26,892 nucleotides of DNA from Planctomycetia bacterium (GTDB lineage: Bacteria; Planctomycetota; Planctomycetia; Pirellulales; UBA1268), in the NCBI GenBank assembly GCA_009926295.1, contig RFPF01000012.1:1-26892 (forward strand), written 5' to 3'. The notes beneath the pieces were generated by a model. It had not been told where the DNA came from and did no database searches. It worked only from the letters and a program-made list of their open reading frames with translations. The translations under genes were made by a program, and so were the position numbers. Shown here one piece after another: positions 8,850 to 16,439 of this stretch (position 1 is its first letter; every line of letters begins with the position of its first letter).

Positions 8850-9033
8850 CGGGCGGAGTCCGGGAGCCGCGGAATTCTCAACTGTAATCGCTCCGGCTGC
8901 CTCACGAAGAACTAACAGAATGGCGGCCGGCGGCGGGCGAGGCGTGGGTAAACTTGGGACTGACGGCGACGCATCCCGTGCGCCGGCTCGGGACTCGCGG
9001 GTTTCGCGGGAAACACGGGAATCGCAGGGAATC
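8850..9033. promoter_or_regulatory. Divergent intergenic region upstream of the SPFH-ABC operon
   Basis: These 184 bases lie between the minus-strand permease and the plus-strand operon and should hold both promoters. Short direct repeats sit at its right end: TCGCGGG at 8995-9001 and 9004-9010, and GGGAATCG at 9017-9024 and 9027-9034, the latter ten bases apart. The repeats could be an operator or chance. I see no clear -35/-10 elements. Confidence 0.4.
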
Positions 9034-11091
9034 GTGAAGGGCGACCAGACGACCTACCGCCGCGGCGCAACCGCCGCTTCCGTCGGCCTCGTGCTGCAAC
9101 TCGCGCTCACGGTGGCGACGGCGCTCGTCGGGCTGTGGACGCAGAGCCCGGCGATCCAGGCGGCCACGTGGCACATGCTCGCCGGCGTGCCGATCTGGAT
9201 CATCCTCGCCCTCGTCTACACGCAGTTCGAGGCGGAGCGGAGGGAGACGCTCGCGTCGGAGAAGCTCGCGACGCAGGACGCGGCCTCGGCCGTGCTGTTC
9301 GGCGACCTTTCGGACGATCTGCAGCGGGCACGGCAGCGGCTGGCAAACCTCGTGGGCTACGGCCTTCCGGTCGTGAGTTTCCTCGTCGCCGGCTACCTGA
9401 TCGTCGCCGGAACGGGACTCTCGTGGCGGCACCTCGCACTGGCCGGCGATTCCACCGTCGTGACAACGCTGGCGCCGGGGGTGAACCCGGTCGGGCTGTT
9501 GTTCGTCGCGGGCGGACTGGCGTTCGTCGCCTTCATCGCGGCCCGCTGGATCAGTGGATACACGCGCGTGCGCGAGTGGCAGCTGCTCCGCGGAGGCGCG
9601 AGCTACCTGATGAGCTGCTTCGTGCTCCTCGGGCTCGTCGCCGTCGGGGCGGCGGCAGCCGCCGTGCTCGACGACACGTCGCTGTTCCGCGTGATCTCCG
9701 CCGCTGTGCCGGTGCTGATGCTGCTGATCGGCATGGAGATGCTGCTCAACGGTCTTCTTTCCGCGTACCGGCCGAAGCGTCCCGGCGAGATTCCCCGGCC
9801 GGCGTTCGACAGCCGGGTGCTCGGCCTGCTCACCACGCCCGAGTCGCTCGGCCAGGTCGTCGGCGAACTCATCAACTACCAATTCGGCGTCGAGGTTTCG
9901 CGCAGCTGGCTCTACCGCCTGCTCGGCCGGGCCGTGACGCCGCTGACCATCCTCGGGGCGTGCGTGCTGCTCGCGCTCTCGACGCTCGTGATCGTCGGGC
10001 CGGACGAGCAGGGGGTCGTGCTTCGATTCGGCGAGGTCCGGGGGGCGGCCCGCCTCCCGGGGCTGCACGTGAAGCTGCCGTGGCCGATCGAGACGGCCGT
10101 GACGTATCCGGTCGGGAGGGTGCTCCAGATCACGGTCTCGAGCGATCCCTCGGGCCGCGGCGGTGACGAGGAGGCGATTCTCTGGACGAGCGGCGACGAC
10201 ACGCTCGCCCGGCTGGGGATGGAGTATTTCCCCACGGCGCCCGATACGCGGTCGGACGCGGGGGCGGCCGGCGGCATGGCGCTGGTCGCGGCGGACGTGG
10301 TCGTGCAGTATCGCGTGCGCGACCTGATCGCGTTCCTGGCGGGGTCGTCGGCGCCGAGGGAGGCCATCACGGTGGTCGCCCAGCAGGAGGCGAGCCGCTA
10401 CTTCGCGAGCCGGAATCTCGACGACCTGCTCACGGCCGGCCGCACCGAGGGTGGCGCGGAGCTCGAACGCACGATCCAGGACCGGATCGATTCGCTCGGC
10501 CTCGGGATGGACGTGGTCGGCGTGTCGATCACCTCACTCAAGCCGCCGGGCGGCAAGGTGGCCCGTGCGTTCCACGGCCAGATCGGCGCCCAGCAGCAGC
10601 GGGAATCCCTGATCCAGGGAGGCCGGAAGGCGGCCGTCACCACGCTCGCGAAGGTGGCCGGTTCCGTGGAGCACAGCCAGCGGATCAACGCCGCCATTCT
10701 CGAGCTCGATGCGCTGCGGACGGAGTGGGGCCGCCGGGCGGCGGCGGGCGACCAGGATGCCCTTCGCCGGATTGCCGGCCAGGAACTCGAAATCGAGGCG
10801 CTTCTCGGCGAGGCCCGGGGCGAGGCGGCCGAGATCATCCATGCAGCCCGCGGCTATCGCTGGGCTCGGGCGGTCGGCGAGCGCAGCGCCCAGGAGCGAT
10901 TTGCCGGCGAGCTCCTGGCCTTCGAAAAGTCGCCGGACTACTACCGCGTGCGGCGGTTCCTCGAAGTGCTCGCCGACGGGCTCGCGGAGCGGCGAAAGTT
11001 CGTGATCGCCGGCGATCACGGGGAACTGCCGATGCTGCGCATGGATTTCAGCGATCCCACGTCGGCGATCGACACACTCTTGGGTGAATGA
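9034..11091 (+). CDS. SPFH/band-7 protein (HflK-like) with seven-span N-terminal membrane domain
   Basis: The protein has 685 residues. The first 320 form a polytopic domain with about seven spans (15-35, 42-63, 105-130, 150-172, 190-212, 215-242, 298-321). An SPFH domain follows, opening with VGPDEQGVVLRFGEV (321-335) and LPGLHVKLPWPIE (341-353), then an HflK-like AADVVVQYRVRDL, and an Ala/Glu/Arg-rich helical tail. Classical HflK is about 420 residues with one span, so the N-terminus is an unusual addition. SPFH proteins build large ring or cage assemblies in membranes; HflK and HflC do so around the FtsH protease. The GTG at 9034 is chosen because G/C third-position bias begins there and AGGGA lies just upstream (9026-9030, close spacing); an in-frame ATG at 8920 would add 38 residues of atypical codon use. 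It ends in an ATGA overlap with the next gene. Confidence 0.85.
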   Translation: MKGDQTTYRRGATAASVGLVLQLALTVATALVGLWTQSPAIQAATWHMLAGVPIWIILALVYTQFEAERRETLASEKLATQDAASAVLFGDLSDDLQRARQRLANLVGYGLPVVSFLVAGYLIVAGTGLSWRHLALAGDSTVVTTLAPGVNPVGLLFVAGGLAFVAFIAARWISGYTRVREWQLLRGGASYLMSCFVLLGLVAVGAAAAAVLDDTSLFRVISAAVPVLMLLIGMEMLLNGLLSAYRPKRPGEIPRPAFDSRVLGLLTTPESLGQVVGELINYQFGVEVSRSWLYRLLGRAVTPLTILGACVLLALSTLVIVGPDEQGVVLRFGEVRGAARLPGLHVKLPWPIETAVTYPVGRVLQITVSSDPSGRGGDEEAILWTSGDDTLARLGMEYFPTAPDTRSDAGAAGGMALVAADVVVQYRVRDLIAFLAGSSAPREAITVVAQQEASRYFASRNLDDLLTAGRTEGGAELERTIQDRIDSLGLGMDVVGVSITSLKPPGGKVARAFHGQIGAQQQRESLIQGGRKAAVTTLAKVAGSVEHSQRINAAILELDALRTEWGRRAAAGDQDALRRIAGQELEIEALLGEARGEAAEIIHAARGYRWARAVGERSAQERFAGELLAFEKSPDYYRVRRFLEVLADGLAERRKFVIAGDHGELPMLRMDFSDPTSAIDTLLGE

Positions 11092-12062
11092 CGGATCCAG
11101 GCATGAAAAACTCCTTCACACTGCTCGTGGGTGCGGTCATCTTGGCCGTGCTGCTCTCCTACATGTTTCTGTACCAGGTGCGGTACGACCAGGTGGCCGT
11201 GCGGACCACGTTCGACAAGGCGGACGAAAACAGCGTTCAGAACACGCCGGGCCTGAAGTGGCGGCTGCCGTGGCCGATCCACAAGGTCACGCACTACTCG
11301 AAGCGGCTGCAACTGCTCGAGGACAAGATCGAGGAGCTGCAGACCGCCGACGGCAAGAGCGTGATCGTCCGCACCTACCTCACGTGGCGGATCGAAAACC
11401 CGCTCGACTTCTACGTCACGCTCAAGGATCCAGCCGAGGCCGCCCGGCAGCTCTCGAGCCGCCTGCGCGAGATCCGGGGCGTGATCAGCCGCTACCGTCT
11501 CGATGAACTGGTGAATCTCGATCGCGACAGGCTCAAGCTCGCCGCGATCGAGGACGAGGCGAAGCAGGCCCTCGAGACGTCGCTTGCCGAGTCGGGCTAC
11601 GGGCTCAAGGTCGAGAGCGTGGGGCTCTACAAGATCGTGCTTCCCGAGGCGACCACCGAGAAGATCTTCGAGACGATGATCAAGACGCGCGAGCGGCTCG
11701 CCGAGAACGCCCTCCAGGAGGGGCAGGCGCAGGCCTCCGCGATCAGGAGCGAGGCACAGAGCGCCCGCGACCGGATCCTCGCGTTCGCGGAGCGGCGGGC
11801 CCAGGCCATCCGCTCGCAGGGCGACCGCGAGGCGTCGCAGGAGTATGCGAGCTTCGCGAAGAACGAGGACTTCGCGATCTTTCTCCGCAAGGTCGAAGCC
11901 CTGAAGAAGATGCTCGACCACAATACGACGTTCGTGCTCTCCGCCGACAGCCTCGGCATCCTCGACTGGTTCAGCCGCGATCCGGGGCAGGCGTCTCCCC
12001 CGCCGGCGACGCCGCCCGTGGCCGGCGGCCGCAGGGGCTCGAGCGAGAGGCAGGCTCCATGA
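11088..12062 (+). CDS. SPFH/band-7 protein, HflC-like
   Basis: This 324-residue protein has the size and plan of HflC: one N-terminal span (about 8-29), then an SPFH domain with YDQVAVRTTFDKAD and TPGLKWRLPWPIHKV. The HflC-type tail contains RERLAENALQEGQAQA, RDRILAFAERRAQAIRSQGD and the closing HNTTFVLSADS. HflC and HflK pair alternately in a membrane cage that controls access to FtsH. It starts at the ATG of an ATGA overlap with the preceding gene; a second ATG at 11103 is also possible. The C-terminal roughly 30 residues are Pro/Gly/Arg-rich and probably disordered. It ends in another ATGA overlap with the third SPFH gene. I give no symbol because the ring partner, protease and substrate are not shown here. 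Confidence 0.88.
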   Translation: MTDPGMKNSFTLLVGAVILAVLLSYMFLYQVRYDQVAVRTTFDKADENSVQNTPGLKWRLPWPIHKVTHYSKRLQLLEDKIEELQTADGKSVIVRTYLTWRIENPLDFYVTLKDPAEAARQLSSRLREIRGVISRYRLDELVNLDRDRLKLAAIEDEAKQALETSLAESGYGLKVESVGLYKIVLPEATTEKIFETMIKTRERLAENALQEGQAQASAIRSEAQSARDRILAFAERRAQAIRSQGDREASQEYASFAKNEDFAIFLRKVEALKKMLDHNTTFVLSADSLGILDWFSRDPGQASPPPATPPVAGGRRGSSERQAP

Positions 12063-13324
12063 CCGACGCCTCTCGCATCCAGACGGCGGGCGACGACCTG
12101 TCACAGCCGCTCGATCCTGCGCAGCAGTCCCTGGCCGAGGCGCTGCGGGTGAGTTTCTCGATCCTCAAGGTGGCGATGTTCGCCGCCCTCGTCGCCTACG
12201 CGCTCAGCGGCACGTTCAGCGTCGGTTCCAACGAGGTGGCGGTGCGGCTGCGGTTCGGAGAGTATGTCGGGCGACCGGGGGAACGCGTGCTCGAGCGCGG
12301 GACGTATCTTGCGGCGCCGTTTCCGATCGAGCAGGTGATCAAGGTCGACACGCGGCCGATGACCCTCGCGCTCGACAAGGAGTTCTGGTATCAGGCCGGC
12401 AAGCGCGACGCCGGGCGCACCCGCGACCAGATCCGCAACGCCCATGCCGGCCCGCTCAACCCCGTGCTCGACGGATCGCTCCTGACGGGCGACATGAACA
12501 TCGCCCACGCCCGCTGGACGGTGACGTATCGCGTCACCGACCCGGTGGCCTACGTGACCAACGTCGGGTCGCCCGGGCTCGCCGAGGACCTCGTGCGGTG
12601 CGCGACGCAGCAGGGGATCGTGCAGGCCGTGGCCCAGCTCGCCGCCGACGACCTGCTCAAGGGTGTCGTCAATCGCGAGGCCGCCACCGCCGTCGCCCAG
12701 CGCCGGCTCACCGAGATGGCCACCGGCCTCACGATCGACCGCCTCACGCTCGACAAGGTGACGGCGCCCGCGAGCGTGACGGGCAGTTTCGACGCCGTGA
12801 CCACCGCGGAGACCGATCGCGCCCAGAGGATCGTGGCCGCCCAGCAGGACCGGGCCCGGATCCTGGGCGAGGCCGCCGGCGAGGGGAGCGACAAACTCCT
12901 GGCGCTGCTCGACCGCTACGAGCGGGCGCGGGAGACGGGATCGGCGGCGGAACAGGCGGCCGCCGAGCAGGAGATCGACGCCGCCATCGGTGAGCTCCGG
13001 GTGGGCGATGTCGCGCTCGGGGGTGAGGTCGCCCGGATCGTGAACACGGCCAAGACGCACCGCACCCAGGTCGTGGAGCGGGTGAAGGCCGACAGCCAGA
13101 CCTTCGCCCGGCTGCTGCCGCAGTACGAGCAGAATCCGCGGATCATCCTCTCGCGACTGTGGGAGGACGCCCGGGAGCAGATCCTCACGGGCGATGTCGA
13201 GACGTTTTACACCGTGCCCGGCAAGCTCGAACTGCAGCTCAACCGGGATCCGGTGATCCAGCAGGAGCGGCAGAAGGAGCAGATCCGGGCCCTCAAAGAC
13301 AGGCAGTCGGAGGCGGGAAAGTGA
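12059..13324 (+). CDS. SPFH/band-7 protein, second HflK-like
   Basis: This 421-residue protein matches HflK in length. It has one span at about 33-54 after a short cytoplasmic leader, then the SPFH domain: VGSNEVAVRLRFGEYVG (55-71), GTYLAAPFPIEQVIKVDTRP (81-100), and the HflK-typical LLTGDMNIAHARWTVTYRV (141-159). A long Ala/Glu/Arg-rich coiled segment (about 255-345) follows, and the tail reads RIILSRLWEDAREQIL, as in the HflK cage-forming end. Two HflK-like proteins and one HflC-like protein in a row are more than the usual hflK-hflC pair and in a different order. The start is the ATG of an ATGA overlap; the end overlaps the ATPase start as GTGA (13321-13324), so the ATPase is translationally coupled to this SPFH protein. 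Confidence 0.87.
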   Translation: MTDASRIQTAGDDLSQPLDPAQQSLAEALRVSFSILKVAMFAALVAYALSGTFSVGSNEVAVRLRFGEYVGRPGERVLERGTYLAAPFPIEQVIKVDTRPMTLALDKEFWYQAGKRDAGRTRDQIRNAHAGPLNPVLDGSLLTGDMNIAHARWTVTYRVTDPVAYVTNVGSPGLAEDLVRCATQQGIVQAVAQLAADDLLKGVVNREAATAVAQRRLTEMATGLTIDRLTLDKVTAPASVTGSFDAVTTAETDRAQRIVAAQQDRARILGEAAGEGSDKLLALLDRYERARETGSAAEQAAAEQEIDAAIGELRVGDVALGGEVARIVNTAKTHRTQVVERVKADSQTFARLLPQYEQNPRIILSRLWEDAREQILTGDVETFYTVPGKLELQLNRDPVIQQERQKEQIRALKDRQSEAGK

Positions 13325-14349
13325 TCGCTGCGGAGGAGATCGACGTCAAATGCGTCGGGCTCACGAAGACGTTTCGTGACTTCTGGATGCGTCCCCGGGT
13401 CAAGGCCGTGGAGGGGCTCGATCTCGAGATTCGTCGCGGCGAGGTCTTCGGGCTGCTCGGTCCGAACGGCTCGGGCAAGAGCACGACGATCAAGATGCTG
13501 CTCGGCCTGCTCTCGCCCACGCACGGGCGGATCGCGGTCCTCGGCCGCCGTCCCCGCGACGTGGCCACGAAGAAGCACGTCGGCTACCTGCCGGAGGAGA
13601 GCTATCTCTACAGGTTCCTGTCCGCCCGCGAGACGCTCGATTACTACGGGCGGCTGTTCCGCATCCCGGCCACGACCAGGCGGCACCGGATCGACATGCT
13701 GCTCGACATGGTCGGTCTCGAGGCGGTCGAGCATCGTCCGGTCGGTGAGTTTTCCAAGGGCATGCAGCGCCGCGTGGGGCTCGCCCAGAGCCTGATCAAC
13801 GACCCGCAACTGCTGATCCTCGATGAGCCGACCAGCGGCATGGACCCGGTGGGCGCGAGGCAGATCAAAGACCTGATCGCCGACCTCGGGCGGCGGGGCA
13901 AAACTGTGCTGCTGTGCACGCACCAGCTGTCGGACGTCGAGGATCTGTGCGATCGGGTGGCGATCATGTTCGGCGGCCGAGTGCATGCGCAGGGCACGTG
14001 CGACGAACTGCTCGCTCGCGAGGATCAAACGACGATCCGCACCGAAAGCCTGCCTGCCGGGGTGGTCGAGGAGATTCGCGGCGTGCTCGCCAGGCACGGT
14101 GTCGGCCACGTTGACGTGGAGCGGCCCCGGCGGCGCATGGAGACTCTTTTTTTGGAGATCGTCGAGCGGGCGCGGGCCGCCGGCGCCGAGACGAGCGGTG
14201 CGCGGTCGGGTGGCCGCGTCGCCGATTTCCTGCGCGCCGACGAGGCGGCGGCGGTAGAGTCCTCGGGCGGGCTGCAGGCGGCCGCCGTGGATTCAGGTGT
14301 CGGCCGAGCCGTCGACTCCGGACTCATCGACAGCCTCGTGAACCGCTAG
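13321..14349 (+). CDS. ABC transporter ATP-binding protein
   Basis: This 342-residue cytoplasmic ATPase powers an ABC-2-type transporter. Visible motifs are Walker A GPNGSGKST (47-55), VGYLPEES (87-94) in the Q-loop position, the signature EFSKGMQRR (143-151), Walker B LLILDEPTSGMDP (164-176), and the switch histidine in LLCTHQ (H201). The nucleotide-binding domain ends near residue 235. About 105 further residues include a Gly/Ala/Ser-rich tail that may be disordered. The GTG start at 13321 overlaps the previous stop and gives the usual short lead to the first strand. The adjacent large permease is the obvious partner, and the divergent permease at 7854-8849 has the same coupling motif and could share it. 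Direction is probably export, by family; substrate unknown. Confidence 0.93.
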   Translation: MIAAEEIDVKCVGLTKTFRDFWMRPRVKAVEGLDLEIRRGEVFGLLGPNGSGKSTTIKMLLGLLSPTHGRIAVLGRRPRDVATKKHVGYLPEESYLYRFLSARETLDYYGRLFRIPATTRRHRIDMLLDMVGLEAVEHRPVGEFSKGMQRRVGLAQSLINDPQLLILDEPTSGMDPVGARQIKDLIADLGRRGKTVLLCTHQLSDVEDLCDRVAIMFGGRVHAQGTCDELLAREDQTTIRTESLPAGVVEEIRGVLARHGVGHVDVERPRRRMETLFLEIVERARAAGAETSGARSGGRVADFLRADEAAAVESSGGLQAAAVDSGVGRAVDSGLIDSLVNR

Positions 14350-14364
14350 GCAGGCTGCCGGACC

Positions 14365-16398
14365 ATGGACGCGTCGCACACCGCACCCTCTCGCGGCGAT
14401 CTCTCCCGGCAGCCCTGGTGGCGGTCGGCGGCGTCAACGTGGGCGGCGACCATGGCCGGGATCGTGGCCATCGGGCTCGGTTCGGCGGCGCTCCTCGAGG
14501 CCCAGGGCTCGGAGATGGTGTCGTCCGGCGTGCGTTTTGCGACGCTCGCCGCCACCGTGGCGTGGGCGGCTTTTGGGCTCTTCGGCCTCGTGGCTCCGCA
14601 GGCCGCATGGCAGCCGGCGGCGGCCTACTGCGCTCTCGTCTTCGGCGGCGCGGGCCTCGCGGAGGCGCTCGCCCGCGCGGGGATGCCGGGCTGGGCCACG
14701 GCTGGCCTGCTCGTGCAGGTCGGCGCGGCGCTCGCCTCGGCGTGGTGGACATGGAGAGCGTTCCGGAGCGGTCCGCGGTTTCGTGCCGCCGCGACCTGGC
14801 TGACGGCGACGGTCGGCGCGGCCGCGGTGGTGTGGTTCCTGGTGCGGCACGACCGGACCGTGGCCGCCACCGGGCTCGCGGGTATCACGGCGATGGCGGT
14901 GGGCTGCATGGCGGGCCTGTGGGCCCTGCGGGCGGCCTTGTCGGGCGCGACCGGAATCACCGGCATCGCCCGCACGGTGCTCGACGAGGCCGTGCGCATG
15001 CGGGTCGCGGTCGCCCTTCTCGTGCTGCTCGTGGTGATGGTGCCGACACTGCCGCTGCTGCTCGACCATTCCGAGCGGCTGGCCTACCGCGTCCAGTTTT
15101 TCCTGAGCTGGGCACTCGGAGGTTCGGGCTTCATTCTCGCGCTGCTCACGATCTTCCTCGCCTGCGGAAGCGTCTGCGGCGACATCGATTCCAACCGCAT
15201 CCACATGACGCTGTCCAAGCCCGTCAGCCGCCTCGAGTATCTCGGCGGGAAGTGGCTCGGCATCGCGGCGTTCAACCTGTTCATGGTGGCGCTCGCCGGA
15301 GCCGGCACGTACACCTTCGTGAAGGTGCTCGCGGCCACCCAGGCATCGGACGGCGACGACCGCGCCATGGTCGACCGGCAGGTGCTCACGGCCCGGGCCG
15401 AGATCCAGCCGGCCCATGAAAAACCGGAGGAATTCGACGGGGCGATCGCCGCGGCGCTGGCCCAGCTCGAGCGGGACGAGCCCGACGCCTTCCGCCGCAA
15501 TCCAGCCGGGGTCCGGAGCCGCATCCGGCAGGAGTACATGTGGATCTGGCACACCGTGACCCCCGACACGGTGAGCACGTACGTGTTCCAGGGCCTTCCA
15601 GCGGAGCCCGTCGGGCTGCAGCTGCAGCTCAAGCCGCGGGTCAACAACGTGGAGGTCGATCTGGCAGACGTCCGTTTCGTGCTCTGGATCAACGACCGCC
15701 CGTGGCCGGTGAAGGACGGGGTCCACGTGGAGCAGACGCTGCCGAGCCTCGCCGTGACCACGCTCGACATTCCCGCCGACGTGGTCGGCGACACCGGCAC
15801 GCTGAAGCTCACGGTCGCCAACCGCAACCTTGTCCCCGCCGGTGAGACGCAGCCGACCGCGATCCAGTTCGCGCCGGGTGACGGCATGAAGGTGCTCCAC
15901 CGGGTGGGTGGCTTCGATGCGAACTACGTGCGCTGCCTCGTGGTCGTGTGGGTCAAGCTCGCCATGGTGGCTGCGGCCGCGGTGGCCGCCTCGACCTTCC
16001 TCGGTTTTCCCACCGCGATCCTCCTCTCGCTCGCCGTGTATTTCGCCGCCCTCGGCAGCGGCTTTCTCCGGGACGCGCTCGCCGAATACAACGTGGTCGC
16101 GGATACCGCGCTCGGGTCGGTGCTGACGCGACTCAGCGAGGCCGCGAGGCTCGCCGGCAGCCTGCGGCTGTACGAGGCGGGACGCATGCTGCTGGGGTTC
16201 GTCACCGATGGGGTGCTCTGGATGGTGCCGGCCTTTTCGGATTACGACACCGTCGCGAAGCTCGCCGCCGGGATCGCGATCACCCCGACGACCGTGCTGT
16301 CGTGCCTGCTCAAGCTCGGAGTCCTGTACCCGGCCCTGATCGGCCTGCTCGGATGGGTCGGGTTCGAGCGCCGCGACCTCGTCCGGTCGTCGTCGTGA
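14365..16398 (+). CDS. Large ABC-2-type permease with internal soluble domain
   Basis: This 677-residue protein follows its ATPase after 15 bases. Six or so hydrophobic segments lie in the first 190 residues. A core begins near 212 with spans at about 212-232, 245-268 and 297-320; between the last two sits the ABC-2 coupling region CGDIDSNRIHMTLSKPVSR (271-289) and GKWLG (295-299). A soluble insert of about 200 residues (325-520) follows. Its second half alternates in a beta-sandwich-like way, for example RFVLWINDRPWPV and TLKLTVANRNLV. Spans resume at about 523-546, 549-565 and 638-665. Typical ABC-2 permeases have 250-400 residues and six spans, so both the N-terminal membrane part and the insert are additions. 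The insert might contact a substrate or the SPFH proteins; its side of the membrane is not certain. The stop is followed at once by the last gene of the operon. Confidence 0.85.
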   Translation: MDASHTAPSRGDLSRQPWWRSAASTWAATMAGIVAIGLGSAALLEAQGSEMVSSGVRFATLAATVAWAAFGLFGLVAPQAAWQPAAAYCALVFGGAGLAEALARAGMPGWATAGLLVQVGAALASAWWTWRAFRSGPRFRAAATWLTATVGAAAVVWFLVRHDRTVAATGLAGITAMAVGCMAGLWALRAALSGATGITGIARTVLDEAVRMRVAVALLVLLVVMVPTLPLLLDHSERLAYRVQFFLSWALGGSGFILALLTIFLACGSVCGDIDSNRIHMTLSKPVSRLEYLGGKWLGIAAFNLFMVALAGAGTYTFVKVLAATQASDGDDRAMVDRQVLTARAEIQPAHEKPEEFDGAIAAALAQLERDEPDAFRRNPAGVRSRIRQEYMWIWHTVTPDTVSTYVFQGLPAEPVGLQLQLKPRVNNVEVDLADVRFVLWINDRPWPVKDGVHVEQTLPSLAVTTLDIPADVVGDTGTLKLTVANRNLVPAGETQPTAIQFAPGDGMKVLHRVGGFDANYVRCLVVVWVKLAMVAAAAVAASTFLGFPTAILLSLAVYFAALGSGFLRDALAEYNVVADTALGSVLTRLSEAARLAGSLRLYEAGRMLLGFVTDGVLWMVPAFSDYDTVAKLAAGIAITPTTVLSCLLKLGVLYPALIGLLGWVGFERRDLVRSSS

Positions 16399-16439
16399 TT
16401 CCCCGCGCCCGACTGATTCGCCCTTCCCGGGAACTCATC

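Noticed and set aside
7962..8915. Plus-strand open frame opposite the ABC permease
   Set aside because: His/Glu/Arg/Gln-rich antisense translation of hydrophobic codons; no family features.
8374..9033. Possible 220-residue N-terminal extension of the first SPFH protein
   Set aside because: Most of it is antisense to the permease, and third-position G/C bias starts only at about 9034. The in-frame ATG at 8920 remains a minor alternative.
12101..13060. Minus-strand open frame inside the third SPFH gene
   Set aside because: High-GC shadow, rich in His, Arg and Gly. The plus frame carries the SPFH motifs.
9034..13324. Direct naming of the SPFH genes as hflK and hflC
   Set aside because: No ftsH or hflX neighbour, three copies rather than two, one with an extra membrane domain, and fusion of the operon to ABC genes. 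Family likeness is stated but the symbols would overstate function.
14434..15900. 488-codon minus-strand frame inside the large permease
   Set aside because: Low-complexity His/Arg/Glu-rich shadow of a membrane protein gene.
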